In this document: piece after piece, positions 8,019 to 18,600 of the stretch | Numbering within the stretch: the stretch's first letter is position 1 | Layout of the letters: each line of letters opens with the position of its first letter | IMG/VR virus record: IMGVR_UViG_3300030116_004105 | Span: 1 to 62,063 of that record | Source of the DNA: a virus | Length of the DNA: 62,063 bases | Reading direction: 5' to 3' (one strand) | The notes under the pieces: model-generated | What the model saw: only the letters and a program-made list of their open reading frames with translations | The model's database searches: none | What the model was told of the DNA's origin: nothing | Made by a program: the position numbers and the translations under genes

Positions 8019-10489
8019 TTCTTTAATACTTTTCTTGTGCTAATGTTACCATTATATGTTACGCTAAAATTATATATACCTGCTGGTAATAAACTTACAT
8101 CTAATTGATTTAATCCTTTATGCGTTTGATTTTCTTTAACTCGTATTACAAGCTTACCTGATATATCATACACTTCTATACCTACAGGACCATTTGTTAA
8201 TATGTTTAACACATCTCCCATAGGGTTAGGATACATAACTACATTATGTCCTCTAAGTAAATCTCTTGTATCTAATGGACTATCCCAAGAACAACTCCAA
8301 TATATTTGTTCACATTTATCATCCCACTCATTATTACAACAATAAGGATCTATCATAATTACCCAAGCGTAACATGTATCATTTAACCAATACGGCACAC
8401 CAGGGCCACCAACACATCCTGCATCATATAAACAACTTCCATCATCTGTATTATATACTGCATCGTAGTTATGAGCTAAAGGATCCATACAACCTTCTAG
8501 CACATCTATACATCCACCATTGTCTGTATTAGCTAATGGATCGTAATTAAATGCTGTATCATCTGTACAACCATATACCACATCTATACAAGAAAAATCT
8601 TCTGTATTTGCATCCGGATTGTAATTAAAAGCATTAGGATCTGTACATCCTGGTGTTACTGGAATACAAGATCCATTATCGGTGTTAGCAACAGGGTCAT
8701 AATTAAATGCAATAGTATCAGTACAACCAAATATAAAAGGTATACAGTTATCGCTTGCCGTGTTTGCTTCTTCATTATAATTATACATTGTAGGATCCAT
8801 GCATCCTATTATAACGGGGATGCAACTACCGTCATTGACATTAGCGTCTACTTCAAAATTAAATGCTTCTGGATCAGTACACCCTGGAACGGGGTATATA
8901 CAATTATCATTATTTACGTTTGCTGTACTATCGTAGTTAAGAGCTAACTCATCAGTACAACCAAAATATAAACAAGACTCATCGGCAGTATTTGCTTCAG
9001 GGTTATAGTTCCATGCTGAATTATCCATACAACCAACTACTACAGCTACACAAGAACTATCGTCTACATTAGCAAGCGAGTTATAATTAAATGCGAAGGG
9101 TGAGGTACAACCTTCTACTATCTCAATACAAGAACCATCGTCTGTGTTTGCGTTAGAGTTGTAGTTTAAAGCTTGTTCATCCAAACACCCATATACTTTA
9201 GGTATACAATAGTCTCCACAGAATGGAAGCGCATCGTATATATGCCAGAATGGTGGTTTGTAAGCTTTAAGTGCTCCTTGTCCATTATTAGAAAATGGAA
9301 ACACACCACCTTGCAAAGTTACATCACCATTTGAGTTTATAAGTTTAAAAGAATTATGCATAGTCTGAAACGCAACTTCTGCAGGAGGAGTTTGCGGACT
9401 AGCTATTTCAAAGTAGTATACCTTGACAGGCTTATCTGTTTCTAGTGTTATACCAAACTCTTGTGAGTAAGGCCCAGGACCCATTGTGTATGTACCAAGT
9501 ATACTGTCTTCTTGTACAACACCTATATAACAATCACCCCAGCCGTCGCCACCGTCATCTTCTATGATAAGAGTGTAATTACATGTAGGCACTATTTCAT
9601 TTAATGTAGCTTGTGGATTAAAGTTAAATGCGTTAGGATTTATACATCCCAATGTGTGTAATGTCTCACAAGACCCATCATCAAAATTAGCTTGAGGATT
9701 AAATTCTATATATGTATTATTAGTACATCCTTCTATTATAGGTAAGTCACATTGTTGTAGCCATATAGGGCCTGAATATGCAGCATTACCAAACCCTGGA
9801 TCTTCTAATGCCCATAAGGTATCTAAACTACCACAAGGCTCTGCATCACCAAGCATAATAAAATCTCCATCTGTACCACCAAATAAAGATCCTTCTAAAC
9901 CATCACCGTATGTATCACTTAATATAAGCTCTACACCTGTTTCAGGCACGCACAAATCATATATAATAGTTTGATTTGCTTGCTCATAGGAATACTCGCC
10001 AGCTACTACATTGTCTACAGGTTGCCCTGTTGTTATATCTGTTAGTATCCATCCTGTTTCACCAGGATATTGATCTAGTGTAAGCTTAAGTATCATTTTA
10101 GCCTCACCATCAGAACAGCTTATACCAATGCAGCTGTCATTATCAACTTCAGCCCAAGGATTGAAATTAGGAGCTTCTGGATTAGTACATCCAAATACAG
10201 GATAATTGCATGAGCCGTCATTAAAATTAGCTTCAGGCACATAGTTTAACGCTAACATATCTGTACATCCTGGTACAGTATCTATAGGTAGTGGGCAGTC
10301 TTCTGCATCATACCCAAACTCCTCACAGTTAAAGTCTATTACGTTTCCGCCCCATGTGTAGGAACCGTCATCGCAAAACCCATCGCCTAGCCAAGAAATA
10401 GGTGCTTCTGTTCCAGAGCAGTCTAAGATAGTATCTTGAGCATTTACTGTTAGCGTTAATAATAATAAAATATTTATTAGTCTTAACAT
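8015..10489 (-). CDS. Secreted Cys-repeat protein with type IX secretion sorting domain (824 aa)
   Basis: A signal peptide is present (MLRLINILLLLTLTVNAQ). A Notch/LNR-like Cys cluster follows (WLGDGFCDDGSYTWGG ... NCEEFGYDAEDCP). Fourteen Cys-containing repeats of the form GC-T/M-D-P-x-A-x-N-Y/F-x-P-x-A-x-x-D-D-G-S-C come next, ten of them in tandem. A CC-x-x-EWDDKCEQIYWSC module precedes the C-terminus. The last 75 residues are a classic T9SS type A sorting domain: VVMYPNPMGDVLNI, then IEVYDISGKLV, LDVSLLPAGIYNFSV and a Lys-rich end (STRKVLKK). Such domains direct periplasmic proteins through the Bacteroidetes T9SS to the cell surface or medium. In a phage operon next to lysis and barrel genes this suggests a protein placed on the infected host's surface. 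Its target is unknown. Confidence 0.9.
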   Translation of the reverse strand: MLRLINILLLLTLTVNAQDTILDCSGTEAPISWLGDGFCDDGSYTWGGNVIDFNCEEFGYDAEDCPLPIDTVPGCTDMLALNYVPEANFNDGSCNYPVFGCTNPEAPNFNPWAEVDNDSCIGISCSDGEAKMILKLTLDQYPGETGWILTDITTGQPVDNVVAGEYSYEQANQTIIYDLCVPETGVELILSDTYGDGLEGSLFGGTDGDFIMLGDAEPCGSLDTLWALEDPGFGNAAYSGPIWLQQCDLPIIEGCTNNTYIEFNPQANFDDGSCETLHTLGCINPNAFNFNPQATLNEIVPTCNYTLIIEDDGGDGWGDCYIGVVQEDSILGTYTMGPGPYSQEFGITLETDKPVKVYYFEIASPQTPPAEVAFQTMHNSFKLINSNGDVTLQGGVFPFSNNGQGALKAYKPPFWHIYDALPFCGDYCIPKVYGCLDEQALNYNSNANTDDGSCIEIVEGCTSPFAFNYNSLANVDDSSCVAVVVGCMDNSAWNYNPEANTADESCLYFGCTDELALNYDSTANVNNDNCIYPVPGCTDPEAFNFEVDANVNDGSCIPVIIGCMDPTMYNYNEEANTASDNCIPFIFGCTDTIAFNYDPVANTDNGSCIPVTPGCTDPNAFNYNPDANTEDFSCIDVVYGCTDDTAFNYDPLANTDNGGCIDVLEGCMDPLAHNYDAVYNTDDGSCLYDAGCVGGPGVPYWLNDTCYAWVIMIDPYCCNNEWDDKCEQIYWSCSWDSPLDTRDLLRGHNVVMYPNPMGDVLNILTNGPVGIEVYDISGKLVIRVKENQTHKGLNQLDVSLLPAGIYNFSVTYNGNISTRKVLKK
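8432..9190 (-). repeat. Ten tandem ~25-residue Cys repeats in the T9SS cargo protein
   Basis: Ten consecutive units, from GCLDEQALNYNSNAN to NTDDGSCL, each begin GC and end with C about 20 residues later, with N-Y/F in the centre and an Asp-rich loop. The spacing is close to 25 codons. Asp-rich loops bounded by two Cys suggest calcium-stabilised disulphide modules. The units are divergent at DNA level, so the array is old or kept by selection at protein level. Further single copies occur in the 3070-aa and 1660-aa attachment proteins. Confidence 0.9.
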
Positions 10490-10851
10490 TACTTTTTCTT
10501 TTTTGTTTTGTTTCTAGATTTTCTTATAGCTTCTTTACCTCTTTTAAAAATAGATGCAACCTGTGTTTTGCCCATTACCTTAGCTCTTTGTTCTCCTACA
10601 GTTAGTATTTGAATTTTACGAGCGTATGGTTTACTAATACGTTTTACTTTTGCTACAGTAGCCCTAGCATCTGCAGGTGTAGCAAACTTAATTCTAACTG
10701 TATCTTTTGGGTTCTCATCTGTATACAATCTTCTTCCTGAACCTTTGGGTTTTTTACCAGTTCCCTTTTTAGGATCTCTACTTTTTCTTGGCACGTCTTG
10801 TTGTTTTAGTTTTTCTTTTTCTAATTGCAGAAGTTCTCCTGCCCATACCAA
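10489..10851 (-). CDS. Basic phage protein (120 aa)
   Basis: The core KGSGRRLYTDENPKDTVRIK, followed by FATPADARATVAKVKRI and a basic C-terminus (RKSRNKTKKKK), is a pattern found in small basic proteins of marine phages. Its only ATG (10851) gives a 74-base overlap with the upstream gene in another frame; the recognisable core begins after the overlap, so the first 25 residues are less certain. High Lys/Arg content suggests nucleic-acid binding. No function is known to me. Confidence 0.7.
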   Translation of the reverse strand: MVWAGELLQLEKEKLKQQDVPRKSRDPKKGTGKKPKGSGRRLYTDENPKDTVRIKFATPADARATVAKVKRISKPYARKIQILTVGEQRAKVMGKTQVASIFKRGKEAIRKSRNKTKKKK

Positions 10852-11059
10852 CGCGCTTCTTCTCAGCTACTACTGCAGCTTTACGTTTACCAAGGCCTTT
10901 CCATGTAACAGGAGTTTTAGAAGACACACGCTTAGAAGGCCGACACTTCTTTGTGTTTTTATTCTTACGAGAACCACATGGATTGCCTTTCTCATCTTTC
11001 CATTTCTCTTTGAACCATCTTTTTAAGTTGAGGCCCGCTTGTGTTTTTCTAACTGCCAT
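10778..11059 (-). CDS. Basic phage protein (93 aa), LKRWFKEKW motif
   Basis: The protein carries LNLKRWFKEKWKDEKGNPCG and KKCRPSKRVSSKTPVTWKG, the design of a small basic protein that recurs in marine phages (a W-F-K-E-x-W start, two Cys, then R-P-S-x-R). About 40 percent of residues are Lys or Arg. The final 24 codons overlap the next gene in a different frame; the C-terminus (TKTTRRAKKK) is as basic as the rest and looks genuine. Likely a nucleic-acid-binding accessory protein, by charge only. Confidence 0.7.
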   Translation of the reverse strand: MAVRKTQAGLNLKRWFKEKWKDEKGNPCGSRKNKNTKKCRPSKRVSSKTPVTWKGLGKRKAAVVAEKKRVGMGRRTSAIRKRKTKTTRRAKKK

Positions 11060-11061
11060 AT

Positions 11062-11379
11062 CTATTTCTTTTTACCTGCTTTACGTTTTCTACATTTAGC
11101 TATTGCGCCAGACGCGTATGCGCTAGGGAATACTCTATATCTAGCTTTCACTGAATGATAACAAGCATCCTTTACAGTCCCGCCTTTTTTATACTTCTTT
11201 ACAGCAGTAGTTTTAGCTTTAGATTTTGCTTTAGGTTTAGCTTTAGTTTTAGCCTTAGCCTTAGGTTTTGGTTTAGTATGACCATAGCCTTTAGCTTTCA
11301 AAGCTAAATGTTCTTTCATAGTTTTAGCTACAACTACTTTGCTGCCTTTATACATTTTATGTTTTTTAAAAGCTGCCAT
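11062..11379 (-). CDS. Basic phage protein (105 aa) with KARYRVFPSAYASGAIAKCR motif
   Basis: The middle is a Lys-Ala-Pro repeat (KPKPKAKAKTKAKPKAKSKA), probably disordered and histone-tail-like. The C-terminal motif DACYHSVKARYRVFPSAYAS is a hallmark of a small protein seen in many marine phages, where it ends in CRK as here. The two Cys flank this motif. It is one of a cluster of tiny cationic proteins and may help condense DNA; that is inference. Confidence 0.75.
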   Translation of the reverse strand: MAAFKKHKMYKGSKVVVAKTMKEHLALKAKGYGHTKPKPKAKAKTKAKPKAKSKAKTTAVKKYKKGGTVKDACYHSVKARYRVFPSAYASGAIAKCRKRKAGKKK

Positions 11380-11381
11380 AT

Positions 11382-11597
11382 CTATTTATCTTTAGCAAAT
11401 TTTTCAACGCCTGATATACCAAAGCAACCAAGGACTACCCATACAAATGAATTATATACATACTCATTTATAACTAAGTCTTGGCCTACCCAGCCAGTTA
11501 CGAGATCAGCTATCATAATTAGACACATAACTGCAAAGGCTATAAATCCTACGACAGCTTTCTCGTTCCAGGCGTTATCGTTTTTAAATATCTCCAT
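11382..11597 (-). CDS. Small two-helix membrane protein (71 aa), holin-like
   Basis: There are two hydrophobic helices (about residues 14-35 and 45-63) with a short loop and charged ends (KNDNAW at the start, EKFAKDK at the end). The second helix reads SFVWVVLGCFGISGVEKFA. Size and topology fit a second small holin or another inner-membrane protein. It is 2 bases downstream-spaced from the KARYRVFPSAYAS gene and shares a base with the Lys/Met-rich gene. No partner enzyme is adjacent. Confidence 0.7.
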   Translation of the reverse strand: MEIFKNDNAWNEKAVVGFIAFAVMCLIMIADLVTGWVGQDLVINEYVYNSFVWVVLGCFGISGVEKFAKDK

Positions 11598-11887
11598 TAT
11601 TTCTTTTTTCCGTATCCACCCATCATTTTCTTCATAGCCTTATCTTGCTCTTTAATAGCTTTCATAAGACCTCCCATTGCTTTCTGGATCATCATACCAC
11701 CTTTCTTAAGTTTTGCAGGATCAAATCCCATATTCTTAACAGCTTCTCTTCCTTTAGGAGATTTAGCTAATGCTTTTAATCCAGCTTTTGATTTACCACC
11801 TTTTTTCATCATAGCTGGTTTAGCTTTTTTACCACCGGCCATCATTTTCTTTTTACCGCCGTATGCCATTTTCTTCCCGTGTTTCAT
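11597..11887 (-). CDS. Lys/Gly/Met-rich small protein (96 aa)
   Basis: Composition is extreme: Lys, Gly and Met make up most of the chain (KKKMMAGGKKAKPAMMKKGG). One short ordered-looking segment reads SPKGREAVKNMGFDPAKLKK. Such proteins accompany structural genes in marine phages. The first 12 codons overlap the 48-aa gene upstream. The likely role is DNA binding or packaging by charge; no family is recognised. Confidence 0.7.
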   Translation of the reverse strand: MKHGKKMAYGGKKKMMAGGKKAKPAMMKKGGKSKAGLKALAKSPKGREAVKNMGFDPAKLKKGGMMIQKAMGGLMKAIKEQDKAMKKMMGGYGKKK

Positions 11888-11999
11888 TTTGTTTTACTTT
11901 TTTGCGATTGTACTTCTTTTTATTTTTATGAACTTTTGGAGATGTCTGTTCCCAGATCTCGTCGGGCGTCAAGTTAACCCATTTATAATTTTTACTCAT
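11853..11999 (-). CDS. Tiny basic protein (48 aa)
   Basis: This frame begins MSKNYKWVNLTPDEIWEQTS and ends with a basic tail (KKKYNRKKVKQNETREENG). Its ATG overlaps the TGA of the upstream 102-aa gene (ATGA), which supports translation by coupling. It fills the otherwise empty 11888-11995 interval and overlaps the next gene by 35 bases. The function is unknown. Confidence 0.55.
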   Translation of the reverse strand: MSKNYKWVNLTPDEIWEQTSPKVHKNKKKYNRKKVKQNETREENGIRR

Positions 12000-12304
12000 G
12001 ACTGATTAAATGTTACTAAATGTGATCCTCTAGATATACTATCAGCTGTTATAAGTCTAAGATTAAATTTTTTATTTACTACAGAGTTATCATTTGCTGT
12101 AAAAAAACAAAAAGGATAACCTCTCTTAGCGTTAAATGTACCTACTACTACACCACCAGAACCAGTAAACTGAATTCTAGCACTGCTAGGAGCAGCTGCA
12201 AAATTAGTATAGAAAGTACTAAACTCTCTACTATACATTTTTTTCCTTACTGCAGGTTTTCTAATCATTGATTTAGATCCTGCCATTCCGTTACCGTACC
12301 CCAT
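11996..12304 (-). CDS. Small virion-like protein (102 aa)
   Basis: A short Gly/Lys N-terminus is followed by a beta-rich domain (SSARIQFTGSGGVVVGTFNA ... FNLRLITADSISRG). This looks like a small decoration or fibre-cap domain. It lies 2 bases from the preceding 115-aa gene, which has a similar beta-rich design. No known family is recognised. Confidence 0.65.
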   Translation of the reverse strand: MGYGNGMAGSKSMIRKPAVRKKMYSREFSTFYTNFAAAPSSARIQFTGSGGVVVGTFNAKRGYPFCFFTANDNSVVNKKFNLRLITADSISRGSHLVTFNQS

Positions 12305-12306
12305 AA

Positions 12307-12654
12307 TTATGATAATACTACAGTTGGTCCGTGCCCTCTTTTATGTAAAAGTATGGCATTAGCAGATCCGCCACTACCAATTGTAACTGCTGTTATATTA
12401 CCATAAAAAACATCTCCGTTTGCTATAGTAATATCATCTGTTATTGCTACACCATCTACAGTCATAGCATTAATTACAACTCCTCCGGTACCTAAACCGT
12501 CAGCTTTTATTCCATAGAAAGACCCTGTAATCTCAGTAGTATAACCTTCTACAGCAATAGTTACGCCGTGACGAGCATAGTCTAGATCCATTTGTTCTTG
12601 GATCTTAGTTTCTAGTCGTGCTAGTTGTTTTGATAAATCTCTATTTCTATCCAT
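12307..12654 (-). CDS. Small coiled-coil plus beta-domain protein (115 aa)
   Basis: The N-terminal 25 residues are a charged helix (SKQLARLETKIQEQMDLDYA) suited to trimerisation, followed by a Gly/Thr/Val-rich beta domain (about 28-105). The plan resembles short fibre or head-decoration proteins. It is the first gene after the 3070-aa giant protein, 11 bases away. Role inferred from architecture only. Confidence 0.65.
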   Translation of the reverse strand: MDRNRDLSKQLARLETKIQEQMDLDYARHGVTIAVEGYTTEITGSFYGIKADGLGTGGVVINAMTVDGVAITDDITIANGDVFYGNITAVTIGSGGSANAILLHKRGHGPTVVLS

Positions 12655-12665
12655 TTTATTTTAGT

Positions 12666-15600
12666 TTAACATGATTCACAATATTCAGCATTACACATAT
12701 CTGTAAGCTTTTGAATATACATATCTATTTTAGTTTGGTTATTTTCTATAACCGCTTGTTTATATCCATCATAAAGAGCATATATCTTTAAAGCTCTTTC
12801 TGCTTCTTTTGTGTCACAATCTGTTAAAGACAGTGAGAATAAAGAATTTTTAACACACTGCTCAAATCCAGCATCAAAACAATTACCATCATCCATCGCT
12901 GCATGTGAATTGTAATTAGCTGCAGTAGGGTCCGTACAACCATAAACAACAGGTCTAATAGTTATTGTATCAAATGTATGTGAAGAGTTTTTATAAGTTT
13001 TATTTATAATCATTTCTCCATACTCAGATTTTAACTGATACTTATAATCAAATTTTGACGTATTCTTAAATCTTACACCAATTCTTGTTTCTTTACTTAT
13101 AGGAAAACTATTAATATAAGACTGACCCATGACATATTCTTCTGTATCAGAAGTTCTAAATAATGTTTTACCTGTATCTAAATTATAGATTTCAGCTATA
13201 AACAATTGATCAGAAGGTATTGTGGTTGATACTTCAAATGTAAATTGAATATCAGTAAATTCTTTAACATCTTTTTTAACATTTGTTATACAATAATCTG
13301 TTAATATTCTACCATTAACTGCACTCTCACATCCTAATTTACAAGAACTATTATATGATAAAAGCTGTGTTCCTGAAGTAATCTCAGGATTAACTATATT
13401 TGCTCCATAGCTTAGAATTGATATAGGTGAAGAGTTTTTATTTATTAATAAAACTATATTTTTCCACTCATCTTCTGATTTAAATCCTATAGGAACAAAA
13501 TATAAACAAGAGCTTTCTGGAAGAGGAGATGAAAAATATCCATTTTGTTGGAAAGTACCTGGATATAATCCAAAGTTTGCTTGAAGAACCTCTCCATAAG
13601 AATTATATAAAACCCATTTTAATTTAGTAGGATCAGAAGGGAAACCAATTAATTCTATATCATCAGTAAAAGATCCCTCAATATACGTACATGTTCCATT
13701 ATCAACTGTAGCAAGCGGATTATAATTACTAGCTAATTGATCTGTACAACCATAAACGGCACCTGTTATAAAATTTGTAAAGTCTATTGAAAACTCATAT
13801 GGATGCCCTGTAACAGGATTTAGTCTAGGTATAACTTCATACATATGATACACATCAGTAGAAAATGGTGGAACAGGATTATTTTGCGCATCTACCTCAT
13901 TAGGATTTGTTACCGGAGATATACTTGTATTAATACCTTTTTGAAGATTACCTATACCATCTATTGTATTATTAAATAATGGGTCTGGTATATACTCTGA
14001 ACCATCAGCTGCTTTTATAGATAATATCTTATCCTCATGCTGACTAAATATTTGTTGTATAGAGTAAGTATTTAAATTTAACCCTGCATGTAATCTAAAA
14101 TAATATCTAACTGAATATATGTTAGGATCACCTGGTTCAAAACTTGGAACATCTGCATATGAAGGATCATAAACAAGAGGTTCTCCAGCACCTAAAGCTT
14201 CTTGTCCTGGAGAGTCAGGTGTGTATCCATATATTATTTCTCCATTTTGAGCTGGGTTTGTTATTTGAAGTATAGGACTTCCAATAGCTCCTGGTGCTGA
14301 TACTATAACTTGACATTTAAAAGTATAAAAAGGTTGGTCATAGTAAAGATTTGCACCGTAAAACTCATTGTATTGTAAGAAACGATCTGGGTTTTGATTA
14401 ATGAATTGTAGATTTGCAAACTGAGTTCCAATAAAATAGTTACCTTCTACATAAGTACTAGGTCCTGTAGTGTCTATACCTATAGCATCTAACTCAGTAA
14501 GTAAAGAAGCGTATAAACAATTACCATCGTCTTCGGTTGCTTCTGAATCAAAGTTTACAGCAGTTGAGTCTGTACACCCAAAACAAGCATTATACTCAAG
14601 ACCTTCAGGCAACCAACAAACACCACAATCATCAAGCTCAGGTTGTTGGCCTGTAATATAACATAAACCATCACAACCTAATGATTGACCCTCACAGCAG
14701 TCTCCATTTGCTAAAGATCCTCCTACTCTTACTCCGCCTAAAGTACAATCATCACATTCATTTAAAGCATATTCATATTCCCATTCAGAACCATTCCATT
14801 CAGCACAATTACCTTCACAATCTGTTTGACTAGGGTGTCCTACTGGATTACCATCTGGATAAGTATAATCCGCAGGTCTACAACCACCAGTACCAAAAGC
14901 ACATGAGTCCCAAACATAACCTTGACAACATCTGTTGTTCTCGTTAGTCTGATTAAAAAATGAGACAAGAGGTTGCGGTGTGTCATCACATTCACATTTA
15001 TATAAAGTACTGTTTCCATCTATTACTTGATAGAATCCTTCTGCTGCACTTTCATAATCTATAAAAGTAGTTGGATAAGTTCCACATTCGCTACAATCGT
15101 TTGGTGTGAATGCAGCTACTATATTTTGCCACTGCTGAGCATTTAATTGTTGTGTTGGTTGTATACCATACGGAGAACCAGCCTCAGCACATGGATTACA
15201 AGAAGTTATAAAAGATTCTGAAGAAGAACCGCCGCCTCCCCAAGTTACAGTATATTCATTAGGTCCAGTTAAAAATACAGAAACAAAACCATCATCAGGA
15301 ACATCTCCTTCGCTTTCAAACATAGTTGCTATACAACTATTACATTGATCAACTAAACCAGCAGCAAGATCAGTTTCAAATATACCTGTTACACCCTCAC
15401 AACATGGAAGTTCAGCTTCTGATGGAGGAACACAGCTACCACATTCATTTAATACTCCACTTCCATAATAATCATTAGAGTATATGTTTCCTGGCGCAGT
15501 ACCTGGAGGTACAAAGGGTAGCAACGCAGCAATAGACTCATTGCTCCACACTTTCCATTTACATTCTCCATTACAATCATATTGTTGTCCTTCTGCAGCA

Positions 15601-18600
15601 TCCTCTGCAGTAATACCTGTAGTTTCACCTATTTGTAAAAGTATACCCTCATCAGTTGCACACTCGTCACATTGGTTATAATTAACTGCAGTTCCAAGAT
15701 CGCCTGATAGTATATATTCTGATTCAAGATCTTCAGGACTAATAACAATACCATTTCTTATATCGTAGTAAGCACCTACATTTGGTGCTAATGCATTAGG
15801 GTGAAACACAAGCATTTCCTGAGTTATTTCACAAATATATCTTCTAGGTATATCACAAGCAGGGATACCATTACCATCTACATCTTCATAGTAAAGAGTA
15901 GCTGCTGTATTACAGTCACAAAATACTTGATCAGCTATAAAAGAACCTCCACCAGCATCAAGCTCTCCGTCACAATTACAATTTGGTCCAAATAGCTCGC
16001 TAGCAAGCGCTCCATTACAGTTACAAATACTTGAGTTACTAAATTGTTCCGGCTCTACTACAACACCGTTCTCACAATAACATCCGTATTCTGCTCCAGT
16101 AGCAACAGTACCTTCACAATCACAATACTCTCCTTGTTCTTGTCCTTGACTATTAAAATATGGTACAGGATTGTTATCACAATCACAAGTAGGTTTTTTT
16201 AGAAATATAAAATCAGGATCATTAGGATTTGATGGGTCGTCTGCCCCACAACTACCACAATACATTGAACCATATAAAGAGCCGCTAAATACAGGATCCC
16301 CTCCAAGGTATTGATTACAAGTACATACAATACCTAAGTCTATCATTGTATCAGGATAATACGGATCAGGATACACGTCAGTAGGAGAATAAGTACAACC
16401 TGTCTGTACTGTCATTTGAGGATCTAAAGCAGGATTATAATTACATGCATCTGGGTCTGTACATCCATACTCTCCACACAAATCAGAATTAGAAGTCACC
16501 CACTGATAGTAAGTTTCTTCATCTCCTGAGGTATATCCACCACCATTTTGATCATAAAATGGAGCATCTTCTTCTAAACAATGCTGACAATATGTAGGAT
16601 CAAAGTCACTTACTGGTTCAAAATTAGATGGATTCTCCCCTACATGTATACACCAATCATTTATAATAGGCTCTCCAGTTTCAGGATCTACTGGTTGAAT
16701 AGGCTCTCCAGGATATGTATCTATATATGTCCATTGCCCATCACCATTTTCCTGAGTTGTAATAGGTATAAACACCCATGTACCAGATACAGTAATTAGG
16801 TTACAGCCAGCACCATCTTCTTCTATGCCTACAGGGCCTGCCCAAGGACCAGCTATTATTGTATCTGTTTCTGCCTCATATGTAACTGCTATTTCAACTA
16901 TATAAGTTGCTTGACAGCCGCAGTTTATATTATTAAAACAAGTAACATTAAATGCTGATAGAAAATTTGTATAATCATTACTTCTTGCCGTCGCTAAAAA
17001 AGATGAAACTAAATCTGATCTACCACCACCCTGACATGTAAATAATGCATTTTCAAACTCAGCATCTAAATACTCAACCACCTCAGCAAAGTTAGGTATA
17101 TTATAAGAACTTGCAGAACCCCAACCATAACCTAAATCTGGACATTCTGCATCAGTACAACCATCGGTATCAAGAGATGCTAAATTAGTTAAATCAATAT
17201 TAGAATTAGTATCAAGATCTTGAGAATAAACACAACTACCATCATTTACAGTAGCATTAACATTGTAATTAATTGCTGCTATATCCATGCATCCAAATTG
17301 GATTGCCCCTAAATTAGTAATTTCCTCAAAAACCTCATCGTAATCTTCCTCATCTATTTTAGTCCCTGATGTACTAGCTGGAGATATTGGGGTAATCCCT
17401 ACAGAACCATAAAAGTTAGCAAGAAACCCTCCAGGATCTCTTGTAACTCCTAGTACTTGATTTAATGTAACAACTCTTGCATTTTTATGTAACCTTGCAG
17501 CTAGAGTGTTTTCAGAAGCCGTAATAACTCCTGTCATTTGAATTATAGGCTCATCTTCAATTTGTTGAGGATGAGTAAGAGATACAAAAATATTATTATC
17601 AGGACTTCTATACAGACCTGTCATTGTAGAGTTAGCTCTATATACTAGATTTCCTTGGTAAGAATTTCCATCACTATCAAATGTAAATAAATCTGAATAT
17701 AATGAAAGAGCGCCTTGTGATGAGTATGACTCAGATTCTTGAACAGGCCCATCTAATCGGAATGCTGAAGGTTCTGAAATATTTGTTTTATCAATATCTA
17801 TTCTTATTAATCTTGAAGATGCATGTCCATCATTAAGAGTACCAAAACTATCTTGAGAAAATACATCTTCAGTTTGACGATGCTGCCCTATTAATACATA
17901 AAGTTTTTGATTATTAGGAGAAAACTCCATACCTCTTACTATAGCGTCCACCATAATAGAGCTAGGATCATTAGGACTTATACCTTCTTTTCGTAAAAAG
18001 TCATTAGTGGTTAATTTAATTGTAGAACCAATTTTATCTCCTAAAAGTAACGGGTTGCGATTGTCACTGTCTTTATTAAAATTAAATAAACTTATTGTTA
18101 TTTCATTAAAGGTCTCTTCATGAAGAACAGAAGTTGCTATAGCTATATATAGACCGTTTCTAGAAACACGCATAGTAGTAAATATTTTACCATTATGAAC
18201 ATTATTAGCGATAACATCTGATATAGTATGAACAAATTGTTTATCACTCTGGTCACTCGCAAGAAAGCCCTGTGCGCTAGCTGACGATAAACTTCTTTTA
18301 TTTATAGATAAGTAATTTATATAAATGTCTGTAATTCTGTATTCATGTATAACCGAACCAGAACTAGACGTAGTCGTACTAGTATAAAATCCCTGTGTTG
18401 AAATAATTTTAAATGTATTTTCAGTCTCATATATTTCTATCCCAGGAATTATTTTATAAAAAGTGTTAAGTGCAGATCCACTAACTGCCGCACTTCTAAG
18501 TAATTCATATCTAGGTGATACAGAATATTCAGGATTATTAATAGAACCTGCTACACTAACAATTTTGTATGAATATAAAGGTGGATAAGTTCCATTTGTA

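Noticed and set aside
8432-9190. Repeated DNA that could suggest a CRISPR array
   Set aside because: The repeats are degenerate at DNA level, about 75 bases long, in frame and conserved as protein modules; there are no unique spacers.
10745-11099. Plus-strand frames opposite the Lys-rich genes
   Set aside because: Antisense of AAA/AAG-rich DNA gives Phe/Leu/Ser-rich frames automatically; no independent sign of coding.
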